A stretch of DNA of 60,348 bases from Crocinitomicaceae bacterium. Its GTDB lineage: Bacteria > Bacteroidota > Bacteroidia > Flavobacteriales_D > Crocinitomicaceae. The notes under the pieces are model-generated. The model searched no databases, was not told the origin of the DNA, and saw only the letters and a list, made by a program, of their open reading frames with translations. Made by a program: the position numbers and the translations under genes. Position 1 is the stretch's first letter. Every line of letters starts with the position of its first letter. The stretch spans positions 1 through 60,348 of the forward strand of contig JAGQYP010000018.1 in assembly GCA_020436025.1 (NCBI GenBank), given 5' to 3'. Of the stretch, positions 52,082-60,348 are shown in pieces.

Positions 52082-55000
52082 TTACTTCGTAAGTTTTTCT
52101 GCTGCCGATTCATTATTGAATTGAAACTCTGTACATGGAGCTCCATTTTTAAGGAAAGATGTTCCAAATTTTGTTTGGATTTTTTCATATACATCCCCTC
52201 TATCTCCTTGAACAACAATTCTGCGTGTCACGTAACCAATCAGAACACCTTTAGCATTTTTCTTTTCAAATTTCTCTTCCGTCACACCTTGAGGATAATC
52301 GTCAGCTAGTTGGTTTGCACTCTTTCCGCTAAGATCTCTGATTTCTGCAGTTTTTATTTGATCGATCTGGTTATTTGTTTCTTCAATTTTATCTTTCTCG
52401 TTCTCGTTATTCTTGTTTTTACGAGCTGCCAAATCATCTGTATAATTTTGAACTTCACCGGCATTAATCACTGCTAAATTGGCTCCGTCCTCATCTTTTC
52501 TGTTTTTGGTATCCACCAGTACATTAATATCAATCTTTGTCTTCTCAGCCTTATCTTTCTCTTTTTCTTTGTCTTGAAAATTCTTGTTATCTAAATCTGA
52601 AACGTATGTATTTACTACCTGAGTATTATTTTCTCTTGGTTTGTCATCATCTTTTCGATTATCGATGATTAATGTTTCAATATCTCTAATATCACCTTTC
52701 GTGTTGGTAATGTTATCATAGAACCCATCATCCTGTTTTCTTTGTTCGTTTTCTAGATTCGTGTTGTAGGCAATAACATTTAACTCATTGTTTTGTCTAT
52801 TGTCATCTTTATTATCGTGCCATTTATCTGTTTGAACTCTATACTCGTTGATATCATTTTTTGTCTTATCAATATCATTGTATTGATTTTCTTCATCAGC
52901 CTTTTTCTTTTCGTTCAAACCATTCGAATAGGTCACTACTTTTTTACTATTGTCCAATCTTGGGACATCTGCATCCTTATTATTGTTCGCAATTTCCAAC
53001 TCGACAGAATTGATTTCATTCTTTTGATCATAGTTTAACGCTATTTGTTCAGCTTGGCGATCGTTTCTATCCAATTCAAGATCATAATTGTAGGTATCAA
53101 CTCTTTTCGAATTATCCTCTCGATTTAAATCAGCCTCTTGTTTCCAAGCATCCACGTCTGTTCTCAAATTGTTTACTTGATTATTGGTTTTCACTGCCCC
53201 ATCATAATTCAATTTATCTCCTTCATTTTGATAGCGATCCAATTCTACATTATAAGCAACAACATGAAGTTCATTGTTCAGTCTTACATCATCAGATTTT
53301 TCAAATTCTTTAATTTGCGCGTCTTGTAAGTTTTCAATTTTTCTATTCTCACGATGAGCTACATTCTCATCATTTAATCCATCTTTATTGTTTTTGTCAT
53401 TAATCGCAGTTCTAAATTGTACTACTTCATTGGTGGTATTCAGTCTTTGGTCGTCAGCATTTTCTTCAGCTTTTTTCAAATCCGCTTCCACTTTTTGTAT
53501 TTCAATTTTTGCTTGATGGTTGGCATCTACTTGATTCTCGGTTCTATATTGATCTAACATAGTTTGCTTATGCTTTTGATTCGAAACTGTGGTATCCGCT
53601 TGCCATTTTGCATTATCCTGAGATTTTGCAATCAACAACTGAAGATTGTCTTCGTCCATATCAACCTTTGTTCCCCAATCTGTTAGTTCAACCTTACCAG
53701 CATTAAGTCTGGCTAGAATTTCATTTATCTGAGCTATTTTAGAATTTGCATAATCATGTCCAGGTCGGAAACCTATGACTCTTTTGTATAATTCAAGAGC
53801 TTTATTGTAATCTTCGGCTTCCATTTTTTTATCTGCAACATCCAGAATCTTTTGAATTTGAGCATCATCAATTTGATCATTCAATTCTTTGATCTTTTTA
53901 TCACAAACAATAATCTGATTATTTGGATAAGCTTCGTTTTTAATAGCCACTGCTCTTTGATATTCCGTTCTCGCCTCTTTGTACTTTTCAGAATTAAAGA
54001 AATCATCTGCACGTTGAAGAGCAGCATTGTATTTTCTATCTCTGGCTTCTTTATCGGCATCCGCCTTTGCTAATTCTTCAAGAATCTGCATGAGCTCTTT
54101 CACTCGGTTTTGAGGATGCAATTCGTTTGGTTTTAATTCCAGTGCTGACTGGTAGTTATTCAATGCAGCCTCATAATTCCTTGCTTGAAAATCCTCATCG
54201 GCTGTTTTAATGAAACCGGCGTACTGACCATCAACATCTTCATTAGCGGCCTCTTTAATTCTTTTATTTGCCAGTGCTATCTGCTCTGGTGGATATTTCT
54301 CATTAGGTTTAACTTGAGCCGCCTGTTCGTAAATTTTAATGGCCTCTTCGTATTTAGCTGAGGCAAATTGAGCATCAGCAGCAATTACTAAATCACTGTA
54401 TTTTTTATCAAGTTGTGCTTGATTTGACTGTGCATTTTGAAGTTTATTGATTTCGTCAATTTTTTGTTGAGGATAGGATTCCGTTGGTTTTACCTTAAGA
54501 GCTTCCTCATATTTTGATTTGGCAAAATCCAGATTATTTGTTCCAAAAGCCTGGTCACCTTCAGCAATTAATTCTTTGTATTGTTTCTCTAATGCAGCTA
54601 GTTTAGCTAAATCCTGAGCATTCTTTTCCTTTAGATCTTCAATTTCTTTAAGTTTCTGTCTAGGATATTCTTCAGCCGGTTTAAATGTTAATGCTCTGTT
54701 ATATAACTCCGTGGCCTTTTCAAAATTTTGTTCTGTAAAATATTTGTCCGCAACTTTAAGAATCTTGTTGTATTGCTCATCATTTTTTACATTCTCCTCA
54801 TTCTTCATGATCTCCGTAATCTTTTTGATCTGATCCTGAGGATAGTTCTCATTTTGACGGACACTAAGGGCTTCTTTGTATTTAGTTATTGCATCCGAAT
54901 ATTTTTGTTCACCAAAAAGTTTATCTGCTTCAGCCAACACTTTGTTGTATGCCTCTAAATTTGCTTTATCTGCCTCTAAATCCTTTAAGATATTATTGAT

Positions 55001-57475
55001 CTCTTGAATTTTGTCTGTAGGATAAGGCTCATTCGCTTTAATCGAAAGCGCCTCATTATACTTTGATTTAGCATCGTTGTATTTCTTCTCAGCCAAAAGT
55101 TTATCTGCATCAGCAACCAATTGCTTGTATTTTGCTTCTTTTTCAGCGGCAGCCATTTTTCCTGCCAATTTTTCATTGATTTCTTTTATTCTGTTATTCG
55201 GATGAGCTTCATTCGGCTTTAAGGTCAAAGCTTCTTCATATTTCTTTTTCGCATCTTCCAAATTCCCCATGACAAACATGTCATCCGCCACTTTGATCAC
55301 TTTGTTATATTCCTCTTGTTTTTTCTTAGCTGCTTCAGCCTCAGCTATTTTTTGAGCAATTAGATCAATTCTTTCTTTGGGATATTTTTCATCCTTTTTA
55401 ATCTCAAGCGCATCCGTATACTTAGATTTTGCCTCGGTCCATTTCTCTTGATTGAAAAAAGCATCTGCTTCCTTAATGAAGGCTTGGTATTGACCTTCAA
55501 GCTTATTGTTTGCAGCCTCCTTCAGTAGAATCTGTTCAATTTCCTGAATCTTCTGTCCCGGATAGGCTTCTCCCGGCTTTACTTTCTGGGCTTCCAAGTA
55601 TTTACCTTTCGCGCCGTTATAGTCTTTTGAATTGAAAAGATTATCCGCATCTGCAACAAGTTTTTTATAGCTCTCTTCTATTTTCTTTTGATCTTCAATA
55701 TCCTTAAGCAGTTTGTCAATAATTTGAATTTGAGCTTCTGGTCTTTTTTCAGTTGGCTTCAAAGTCAATGCTTCTTGATATTTCTTTTTTGACTCCTCGT
55801 ATTTTTTCTCATTGAATAAGTTATCCGCATCAGCAAGTACCTGTTCGTATTTTTTATCGAAAGCTGCAGCATCCTCTAACTTCTTCAATTCGTCATCACA
55901 CTTCTTAATTTGCGCTATTGGATATGCAGCATTTTGTTTTATTCCAAGAGCTAAATTGTATTTATCTTTTGCTTCCTGATATTTCTTCGCCTGAAACAGT
56001 TGATCCGCTCCACTGATATAGTTATCGTATTGTTCTTGTTGTGCTTTTTGATCCTTTAACTCAGCTAATTTCTTATCAATTGCAGCAATTTTATCCGTCG
56101 GATATTTTTCCCCCGCTTTAACTACTAATGCTTCTTGAAATTTCTTTTTAGCCCCTTCATAATCTTCTTTTGCAAACAAATCATCTCCTTCGGCAAGTAA
56201 TTTCTTGTATTTCTCCTCTACTGCCTGCTCCTCTTTGAGCTTCGAAAGAATTTCATCAATTTCTGCTATTTTACTTTTAGGAAGTGATTCTTTGGGCATT
56301 AAATTAGAAGCTTCTTGAAATTTGGTTCTGGCATTTTCATAATTCTTAGCCACCAACAAACCTTCCGCTTCTTTCATCAATTGTTCGTATTTGGCTGCCT
56401 TTTCAGCATTTGCCGCCTGATCTTTCAAAAGTGCATCTATGGCTGTAATTTTCTCCTGAGGATAGGACTCTCCAGGTTTTAACTTTAAGGCTTCCTGAAA
56501 TTTGCTTTTCGCATTCTCATAATCGTTGGATTTGAACAAATTATCTCCAGCGGTGATTAAATTTTGATATTCTTTTTCAAGTTTTTCCTTAGCTGCTTGT
56601 TCATCCTTTAATTTCTTGAGAATCTCTTCGATTTCGATGATCTTGTTTGTAGGCAATTGCTCATTTGGCTTTAACTGAGCAGCTTTGCTATATTGATTCA
56701 AGGCCTCCTGGTAATTTTTCCCACTGAAAGCACTTTCACCCGCTTTGATCGCTTTCTGGTATTCCTCCTCGACTTTAGCAAGTTGATCTTTTTGTTTTTG
56801 TTCTTCTAATTTTTGCTCTGCTTCTTTAACTTTAATTAGGATGGTGGGGTCATCTGGAATGAGAGCTTTGGCCTCCTGGTATTTCTGTAATGCCTCTTGA
56901 TAGGCTTCTTTAGCAAATGCCTTATCCCCTTCAGCTACCAATTTATTGAAGTTTTTCACCTTCATTTCTTCTTGAGCTCTCAAGGCATTCATTTCTTCAA
57001 TCTTATCCTGGATTTGATCTCGAACATTTCGCATTTGCTTCTCATCGAAAATCATATATCCCGATTCAGGATCGTAAGAATAATCGGCAACTGGGCTATT
57101 ATTTAAGAAAGAAAAATCAACCCCATCAACTTTCTCGAAAATGGTGATTTCGAAATTCATTGGTGCTCTTCCCTGAATCAAATCCTCAGGAATAATGTTC
57201 CGGGCATCGATATTGATAAACTTACTGATATATCCGTTGAGCTCAAATTTGACTTTATAGGTTTTACCAATAGGAACCGTAAAATCAAATGACCCACCTC
57301 CTGAAGTTGAGACAGATTTCACAACAGATCCACCACTGGATGCTGTTACTTTAACTCCAGCCAATTTCTTGTTTCCATTAAGGTCCTTAACGTTTCCAGT
57401 AAAATGGATTACTCCATCCTGAGCAAATAGGCTGGCCGACCAAAACAAGATCAATATGATCCAAATATTCTTCAT
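52082..57475 (-). CDS. Giant TPR-repeat protein with Asn/Asp-rich C-terminal repeats
   Basis: 1797 residues from the ATG at 57475. Signal peptide MKNIWIILILFWSASLFAQ, then a CarboxypepD-regulatory-like beta domain (about 20-100, GNVKDLNGNKKLAGVKVTASSGG). About 150-1290 holds 18 repeats of about 63 residues, each one TPR-like pair (YxxLxxxADxLFxxKxYxxAKxKYxEALxxKPxExYP) plus a helical linker ending in I-x2-I-x2-I/L. About 1340-1713 holds seven Asn/Asp/Lys-rich repeats of roughly 52 residues with NN-x4-V-x2-YN. A final small beta-like domain (about 1725-1797) has GYVTRRIVVQGDRGDVYEKI. Likely a long periplasmic or surface scaffold; no enzyme motif. apbE starts 6 bases downstream. Confidence 0.85.
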   Translation of the reverse strand: MKNIWIILILFWSASLFAQDGVIHFTGNVKDLNGNKKLAGVKVTASSGGSVVKSVSTSGGGSFDFTVPIGKTYKVKFELNGYISKFINIDARNIIPEDLIQGRAPMNFEITIFEKVDGVDFSFLNNSPVADYSYDPESGYMIFDEKQMRNVRDQIQDKIEEMNALRAQEEMKVKNFNKLVAEGDKAFAKEAYQEALQKYQEAKALIPDDPTILIKVKEAEQKLEEQKQKDQLAKVEEEYQKAIKAGESAFSGKNYQEALNQYSKAAQLKPNEQLPTNKIIEIEEILKKLKDEQAAKEKLEKEYQNLITAGDNLFKSNDYENAKSKFQEALKLKPGESYPQEKITAIDALLKDQAANAEKAAKYEQLMKEAEGLLVAKNYENARTKFQEASNLMPKESLPKSKIAEIDEILSKLKEEQAVEEKYKKLLAEGDDLFAKEDYEGAKKKFQEALVVKAGEKYPTDKIAAIDKKLAELKDQKAQQEQYDNYISGADQLFQAKKYQEAKDKYNLALGIKQNAAYPIAQIKKCDDELKKLEDAAAFDKKYEQVLADADNLFNEKKYEESKKKYQEALTLKPTEKRPEAQIQIIDKLLKDIEDQKKIEESYKKLVADADNLFNSKDYNGAKGKYLEAQKVKPGEAYPGQKIQEIEQILLKEAANNKLEGQYQAFIKEADAFFNQEKWTEAKSKYTDALEIKKDEKYPKERIDLIAQKIAEAEAAKKKQEEYNKVIKVADDMFVMGNLEDAKKKYEEALTLKPNEAHPNNRIKEINEKLAGKMAAAEKEAKYKQLVADADKLLAEKKYNDAKSKYNEALSIKANEPYPTDKIQEINNILKDLEADKANLEAYNKVLAEADKLFGEQKYSDAITKYKEALSVRQNENYPQDQIKKITEIMKNEENVKNDEQYNKILKVADKYFTEQNFEKATELYNRALTFKPAEEYPRQKLKEIEDLKEKNAQDLAKLAALEKQYKELIAEGDQAFGTNNLDFAKSKYEEALKVKPTESYPQQKIDEINKLQNAQSNQAQLDKKYSDLVIAADAQFASAKYEEAIKIYEQAAQVKPNEKYPPEQIALANKRIKEAANEDVDGQYAGFIKTADEDFQARNYEAALNNYQSALELKPNELHPQNRVKELMQILEELAKADADKEARDRKYNAALQRADDFFNSEKYKEARTEYQRAVAIKNEAYPNNQIIVCDKKIKELNDQIDDAQIQKILDVADKKMEAEDYNKALELYKRVIGFRPGHDYANSKIAQINEILARLNAGKVELTDWGTKVDMDEDNLQLLIAKSQDNAKWQADTTVSNQKHKQTMLDQYRTENQVDANHQAKIEIQKVEADLKKAEENADDQRLNTTNEVVQFRTAINDKNNKDGLNDENVAHRENRKIENLQDAQIKEFEKSDDVRLNNELHVVAYNVELDRYQNEGDKLNYDGAVKTNNQVNNLRTDVDAWKQEADLNREDNSKRVDTYNYDLELDRNDRQAEQIALNYDQKNEINSVELEIANNNKDADVPRLDNSKKVVTYSNGLNEKKKADEENQYNDIDKTKNDINEYRVQTDKWHDNKDDNRQNNELNVIAYNTNLENEQRKQDDGFYDNITNTKGDIRDIETLIIDNRKDDDKPRENNTQVVNTYVSDLDNKNFQDKEKEKDKAEKTKIDINVLVDTKNRKDEDGANLAVINAGEVQNYTDDLAARKNKNNENEKDKIEETNNQIDQIKTAEIRDLSGKSANQLADDYPQGVTEEKFEKKNAKGVLIGYVTRRIVVQGDRGDVYEKIQTKFGTSFLKNGAPCTEFQFNNESAAEKLTK
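52337..53431 (-). repeat. Seven protein-level repeats of about 52 residues
   Basis: Within the giant gene, the coded units open with D-D-x-R-x-N-N, then V-x2-YN-x2-L, and later NDI/NxI with T-K. They are diverged at DNA level. Boundaries are approximate. Confidence 0.6.
53605..56995 (-). repeat. Eighteen TPR-type protein repeats of about 63 residues
   Basis: Coded by the giant gene. Each repeat carries [AY]-x2-ADxLF-x3-Y-x2-A and ends with K-P-x-E-x-Y-P. Found by aligning the protein by eye; boundaries approximate. Confidence 0.75.
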
Positions 57476-57658
57476 TCTTATAGCTATAATGCACAACCGT
57501 ACATTTAGATACCCAAAAAGTTCATTTTAATACAATAAACAAATATCTTAAAAAAAAACGACTATAAAAACCTGTCTGATCCGTGTTTGGAGTTAAATCG
57601 TTTTAAAACAGATAAATCACCTTTTTTTGATTTTTAATTTTGTAAAAAACGATAAACG

Positions 57659-57686
57659 AAAAAAGCCGATTCCTTTCGAAATCAGC
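57659..57686 (-). terminator. Terminator of ssb
   Basis: On the minus strand GCTGATTTC pairs with GGAATCGGC (two G-T pairs) around GAAA, followed by six T. Confidence 0.85.
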
Positions 57687-57710
57687 TATCTCCCACAACG
57701 TGTGCCTAAA

Positions 57711-58049
57711 TCAATTCGCTTTATCCAGCAGCTCTAATTCATTGACATGAACTTCTGTGATATATTTTTTCTCTCCTTCTTTCGTTTCAAAAGAGCGATT
57801 CACAATTTTACCGTCAATAGCGATTTTCTGACCCTTCTTCACAAATTTCTCTGCCACTTCAGCAGTCTTGCCGAACATCACCAAATTATGCCATTGCGTG
57901 TCTTCTACTTTTTCCCCTTCGGCATTGTAGTAATAGTCGTTTGTTGCTAAAGTGACTTTTGCTAATTTCTTGTCGTTCTTAAGGTCTAAAACCTCTGTTT
58001 CTTTCCCGGTTCTACCGATTAAAGAGACTCTGTTTCGAATGTTACTCAT
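57711..58049 (-). CDS. ssb: Single-stranded DNA-binding protein
   Basis: 112 residues, an OB-fold. Starts MSNIRNRVSLIGRTGKETEV, then VTLATNDYYYNAEGEKVEDTQWHNLVMFGKTAEVAEKFVKKGQKIAIDGKIVNRSFETKEGEKKYITEVHVNELELL. It covers the DNA-binding core only. The acidic DDDIPF-type tail that recruits partners is missing, so this may be an accessory SSB. Upstream on the same strand is the candidate RNA at 58151-58377. Confidence 0.93.
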   Translation of the reverse strand: MSNIRNRVSLIGRTGKETEVLDLKNDKKLAKVTLATNDYYYNAEGEKVEDTQWHNLVMFGKTAEVAEKFVKKGQKIAIDGKIVNRSFETKEGEKKYITEVHVNELELLDKAN

Positions 58050-58150
58050 TATTTTTAATTTAAGTGATTAAGTACTGAGGCAAATTAAATGGATAGATTT
58101 TAAATATTTCCTCATTTAAATACTTATATCCGTTTAAATTAATTTAAATG
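58050..58150. other. AT-rich leader region of ssb
   Basis: About 100 bases with no gene. A weak box TTAATTTG (plus CAAATTAA near 58082) is the nearest -7 candidate for ssb. Otherwise nothing. Confidence 0.3.
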
Positions 58151-58377
58151 AAAAAAACCCATGTAAGAGAGATTTCGAAAAACTTCGAAACGACATGTAT
58201 GAGACTTCCGGAAAAGTTCTGACGTCCACTGGTTGTAAACAACTCCCGAAGGATAAGGCCTGCCATCGTTCTTCCGAGTGAGGTCCCAAATGAAAAAATG
58301 TTAAGTTTTCAAAAATGCTTACATGGGCTCCCGATATACGGGATATCTTCTCAATCTATTCTCTGATAGTGGAAGAG
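58151..58377 (-). ncRNA. Candidate structured RNA upstream of ssb
   Basis: No coding frame. A perfect -7 box TATCTTTG lies at 58383-58390 on the minus strand. From there the RNA would have: a hairpin CTTC-N2-CTAT-N6-ATAG-N5-GAAG, a hairpin TCCCG-TATAT-CGGGA, then a 10-bp helix CCCATGTAAG/CTTACATGGG (58318-58327 with 58158-58167) that encloses about 150 bases, and an inner hairpin TTTCGAA-GTTT-TTCGAAA. The closing helix is followed by seven T, so it could end transcription. Candidate classes: 6S-like RNA or a leader of ssb. I cannot assign one. Confidence 0.55.
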
Positions 58378-58382
58378 TAAGG

Positions 58383-58390
58383 CAAAGATA
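58383..58390 (-). promoter_or_regulatory. -7 box of the candidate RNA
   Basis: TATCTTTG on the minus strand (CAAAGATA on plus). No convincing -33 element was found. Confidence 0.5.
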
Positions 58391-58477
58391 TTAACAATTT
58401 GATGTTTTTTCATCTATATCATACCCATTCCTGTCGAAAAACAGCTTTTTGATAGAACTGAAATAAATAATAAGTTA

Positions 58478-58485
58478 TATTTTTG
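58478..58485 (+). promoter_or_regulatory. -7 box of the desaturase gene
   Basis: TATTTTTG, about 58 bases before the ATG at 58544. No well-spaced -33 TTG. Confidence 0.5.
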
Positions 58486-58543
58486 TGAAAATCGATGAAT
58501 TTCACCTACTGTTAATTTAGTGGATTATCGAAAAATAAAATGT

Positions 58544-59638
58544 ATGGATATCAAAAGTGTTAAGTTTTCTACACAGAAAAAATCAGATTTCGTTTTAACG
58601 TTGAACGAAAGAGTATCGAATTATTTTAAAGAAAATAAGATTTCCAAGTATGGAAACTATCGTATGTACCTGAAAGCACTCTTTATGTTTGCTCTTTACT
58701 TAACTCCTTATTTCTTTTTAGTGCTAGGTGGGTTTACAAATATTTGGATAATAGTAGGGCTATATGCGACTATGGGAGTTGGAATGGCTGGAATTGGTTT
58801 ATCTGTAATGCACGATGCATGCCATGGAACTTTCTCTAAAATTCCTTGGATCAATACCATCATGAGTTATTCCATGAACATGTTAGGTGGAAATAAGGAC
58901 AATTGGGTTCTTCAACATAATGTAATGCACCATACTTACACGAATGTGGATGGAATGGATGATGATATTAATGCACCTGCATTTCTATTGAGATTTTCTC
59001 CACACAAGAAAAAGTACAAAGCACATAGATTTCAGCATATCTACGCTTGGTTCTTTTATGGATTCATGACCTTAGTATGGTGTTTGCCTAACAGAGACAT
59101 CAAACAGCTTTGGCATTATAAGAAATCTGGAGTTATTAATACTCAAAACAAAAAATACGGACAGATGTTAACCGAATTAATAATCGGTAAGATCTTTTTC
59201 TTTAGCTATATGCTAGTAGTTCCAATGCTTGTTTTAGACATTCCTTGGTGGTCAACTTTATTGTTATTTGTGATGATGCAATACATTAGTGGATTTATTC
59301 TATCTATCATTTTCCAACCAGCACACGTAATGGAAGATGCGATGTATCCACTTCCAAAAGAAGATGGGAAGATAGAAAATTCGATGTTAGAACATCAGTT
59401 GCACACGACTTGTAATTTCGCTCCAAAATCAAAACTTTTTTACTGGTTTGTTGGTGGGTTAAATTATCAGATTGAGCATCATTTGTTCCCTCACATTTGC
59501 CATATTCATTACAAGAAATTGTCTAAAATAGTGAAAGAGACTGCACAGGAATTCAATTTACCGTATAACAGTCAACCAACTTTTGCTAAAGCAATTATTG
59601 AACATGGTAAAATGTTGAAGAAACTAGGGAGATCGTAA
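58544..59638 (+). CDS. Membrane fatty-acid desaturase
   Basis: 364 residues. The three histidine boxes of the di-iron desaturases are HDACHG (about 97-102), HNVMHH (about 133-138) and QIEHH (near 310, before LFPHICHIHYKKL). There are about four membrane segments, in pairs before and after the second box. It inserts a double bond into a lipid acyl chain using oxygen and electrons from a carrier. The QxxHH third box suggests the linoleoyl-CoA/delta-5/6-like branch, but no cytochrome b5 domain is fused. Start: ATG at 58544 after a promoter at 58478; a GTG at 58520 is possible too. Confidence 0.88.
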   Translation: MDIKSVKFSTQKKSDFVLTLNERVSNYFKENKISKYGNYRMYLKALFMFALYLTPYFFLVLGGFTNIWIIVGLYATMGVGMAGIGLSVMHDACHGTFSKIPWINTIMSYSMNMLGGNKDNWVLQHNVMHHTYTNVDGMDDDINAPAFLLRFSPHKKKYKAHRFQHIYAWFFYGFMTLVWCLPNRDIKQLWHYKKSGVINTQNKKYGQMLTELIIGKIFFFSYMLVVPMLVLDIPWWSTLLLFVMMQYISGFILSIIFQPAHVMEDAMYPLPKEDGKIENSMLEHQLHTTCNFAPKSKLFYWFVGGLNYQIEHHLFPHICHIHYKKLSKIVKETAQEFNLPYNSQPTFAKAIIEHGKMLKKLGRS

Positions 59639-59639
59639 T

Positions 59640-60348
59640 TCACTTTACGATTTCATAGATCTCGACAATTCCCTTCCCTTTCAATTGGAATTTTTTAGTA
59701 TTCCAAAAATAGACACTCAGTGAGTTGGCTTCAGGGAATTGGTTAACACCAAATGTAAGATCAAAGTGAATTTGCTTTGATTCATCAATCGGAAGAGATT
59801 CAACAAAATTATAAGCCAGATACGTATAGTTCTGGCTTTTTTTATTGTCGTCTAAACTAACTACAAGCAAAGGTCTTCTGTGGATGTTCATCTCTTCCAA
59901 ATAACCTTTAACTCTGATAATATAGGTTCCTTCCGGAATTCGATTAAATACTCCAATAAACTCTTCGACTGTGTCGAAATTAAATTCTTTTGATTCGACA
60001 AATTGACGATTTAGAAAGTTCTTTCTTTTGAACAATTGAATTTTTGAAATCGGATCTTCATGAATTCGCTCGTAAAGACCTGAATGCACTTCTGGCAAAA
60101 CCCCTTTGTTTAAAACCAAATAATCCAGAATGGTATCCTGAGGAAATTGGACATCTTGCAACACCCTTCCTGGAATGCTAGTTGTTCTGGTTAATTCATT
60201 GTCCATGGTCCAAAACCGACCTCCAGTTGTGGGAGGAATCCCCTGTATTTCAGGTTCCATTTTGGTAAGAAGTTCCTTATCAAAATGCTCGTAGCTCCAG
60301 AAAATCGAATGGGTAAAATTGACTTTAAATCCAAATAAGATCAGACTA
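59640..60348 (-). CDS. C-terminal part of an unknown membrane or envelope protein
   Basis: Partial: the frame runs open to the right window edge, giving about 236 residues. It begins inside the gene (F-G-F-K-V-N-F-T-H-S-I-F-W-S-Y-E-H-F-D near the edge). The C-terminus is beta-rich (VFNRIPEGTYIIRVKGYLEEM, LLVVSLDDNKKSQNYTYLAYNF, LSVYFWNTKKFQLKGKGIVEIYEI) and looks like an extracytoplasmic sandwich domain. Such ends follow some membrane glycosyltransferases, but I cannot name the family. Confidence 0.7.
   Translation of the reverse strand, partial: SLILFGFKVNFTHSIFWSYEHFDKELLTKMEPEIQGIPPTTGGRFWTMDNELTRTTSIPGRVLQDVQFPQDTILDYLVLNKGVLPEVHSGLYERIHEDPISKIQLFKRKNFLNRQFVESKEFNFDTVEEFIGVFNRIPEGTYIIRVKGYLEEMNIHRRPLLVVSLDDNKKSQNYTYLAYNFVESLPIDESKQIHFDLTFGVNQFPEANSLSVYFWNTKKFQLKGKGIVEIYEIVK

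Noticed and set aside
52793..54958. Plus-strand hydrophobic frames antisense to the giant gene
   Set aside because: They are rich in I, F and L because the sense strand is rich in Asn, Asp and Lys codons; no signals support them.
58151..58377. SRP RNA (4.5S) identity for the candidate RNA
   Set aside because: TGTTTAC and CCGGAAG occur in order, but the conserved GGAAGCAG after the tetraloop is missing and the pairing does not fit domain IV.
58151..58377. tmRNA or RNase P RNA identity
   Set aside because: No tRNA-like ends or tag reading frame, and no GAGGAAAGTCC-type P4 sequence; also too short.
1..60348. CRISPR array, prophage, insertion sequence or integron
   Set aside because: No regularly spaced identical repeats, no transposase or integrase motifs and no phage-like gene cluster were seen.

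Overview
The window is low-GC and very gene-dense. It looks like a chromosomal segment of a Bacteroidota bacterium, most likely order Flavobacteriales; I cannot place it below that. The evidence is: promoters of the Bacteroidota form TTTG-N17-21-TAnnTTTG at more than a dozen genes; no Shine-Dalgarno pattern; an 1115-residue SecA; a long signal peptidase I; a PorP/SprF-type protein; the order parA-parB-DUF5683-dapB-lepB-wbqC; the DUF3276, DUF3078, DUF4920 and DUF2795 families; and a LuxC-like acyl-CoA reductase beside a dicluster ferredoxin. I see no phage, insertion sequence, CRISPR array or integrase, so this reads as core genome.

Layout, left to right. 1-310: intergenic AT-rich repeats and a terminator. 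315-1504: divergent SpoU-type RNA methylase and O-methyltransferase. 1637-5455 (minus): a six-gene operon, pcm - HipA-like protein - DUF3037-like protein - two four-helix membrane proteins - rpe. 5557-6992: acyl-CoA reductase and ferredoxin, fired from two abutting divergent -7 boxes. 7110-8646: a secreted unknown and a DUF3276 protein. 8800-14368 (plus): parA, parB, DUF5683, dapB, lepB, wbqC. 14363-19216 (minus): a fused SpeD-SpeE polyamine enzyme, an agmatinase-family protein, a glycosyltransferase, a hotdog thioesterase and an isochorismate synthase. 19279-20294 (minus): trmH and HU. 20664-26760 (plus): TlpA-like thioredoxin, cobalamin adenosyltransferase, DUF2795, secA and an M23/LysM peptidase. 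26761-31355: a zinc-finger protein, mtaB, mazG, sucD and hemB.

Right part. 31546-36654 (plus): a lipoprotein, a secreted protein, a TerB-like/ABCG fusion transporter and YqgE. 36706-41596: trxA, a TPR membrane protein, ribH, YceI, a GlmM-type mutase and a cysteine desulfurase. 41593-43667 (minus): elbB, recF, dciA. 43738-43881: a 47-residue Cys/Lys-rich protein. 43959-47111: a periplasmic redox group (c'-like lipoprotein, DUF4920 lipoprotein, di-heme peroxidase) and 3-hydroxyacyl-CoA dehydrogenase. 47095-48635: PorP/SprF-like protein, YjbQ and tRNA-Pro(GGG). 49280-57475 (minus): a probable operon of a 1797-residue TPR protein, ApbE, DUF3078 and a PKD lipoprotein. 57711-58377 (minus): ssb and a candidate structured RNA. 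58544-59638: a fatty-acid desaturase. 59640 to the edge: the end of an unknown gene.

Most genes are housekeeping. The least explained parts are the pcm/HipA-like/DUF3037/membrane operon, the giant repeat protein with seven Asn/Asp-rich repeats of about 52 residues, the 47-residue Cys-rich protein, the candidate RNA upstream of ssb, and a CRP-type palindrome centred near -43 of the tlpA-like promoter.
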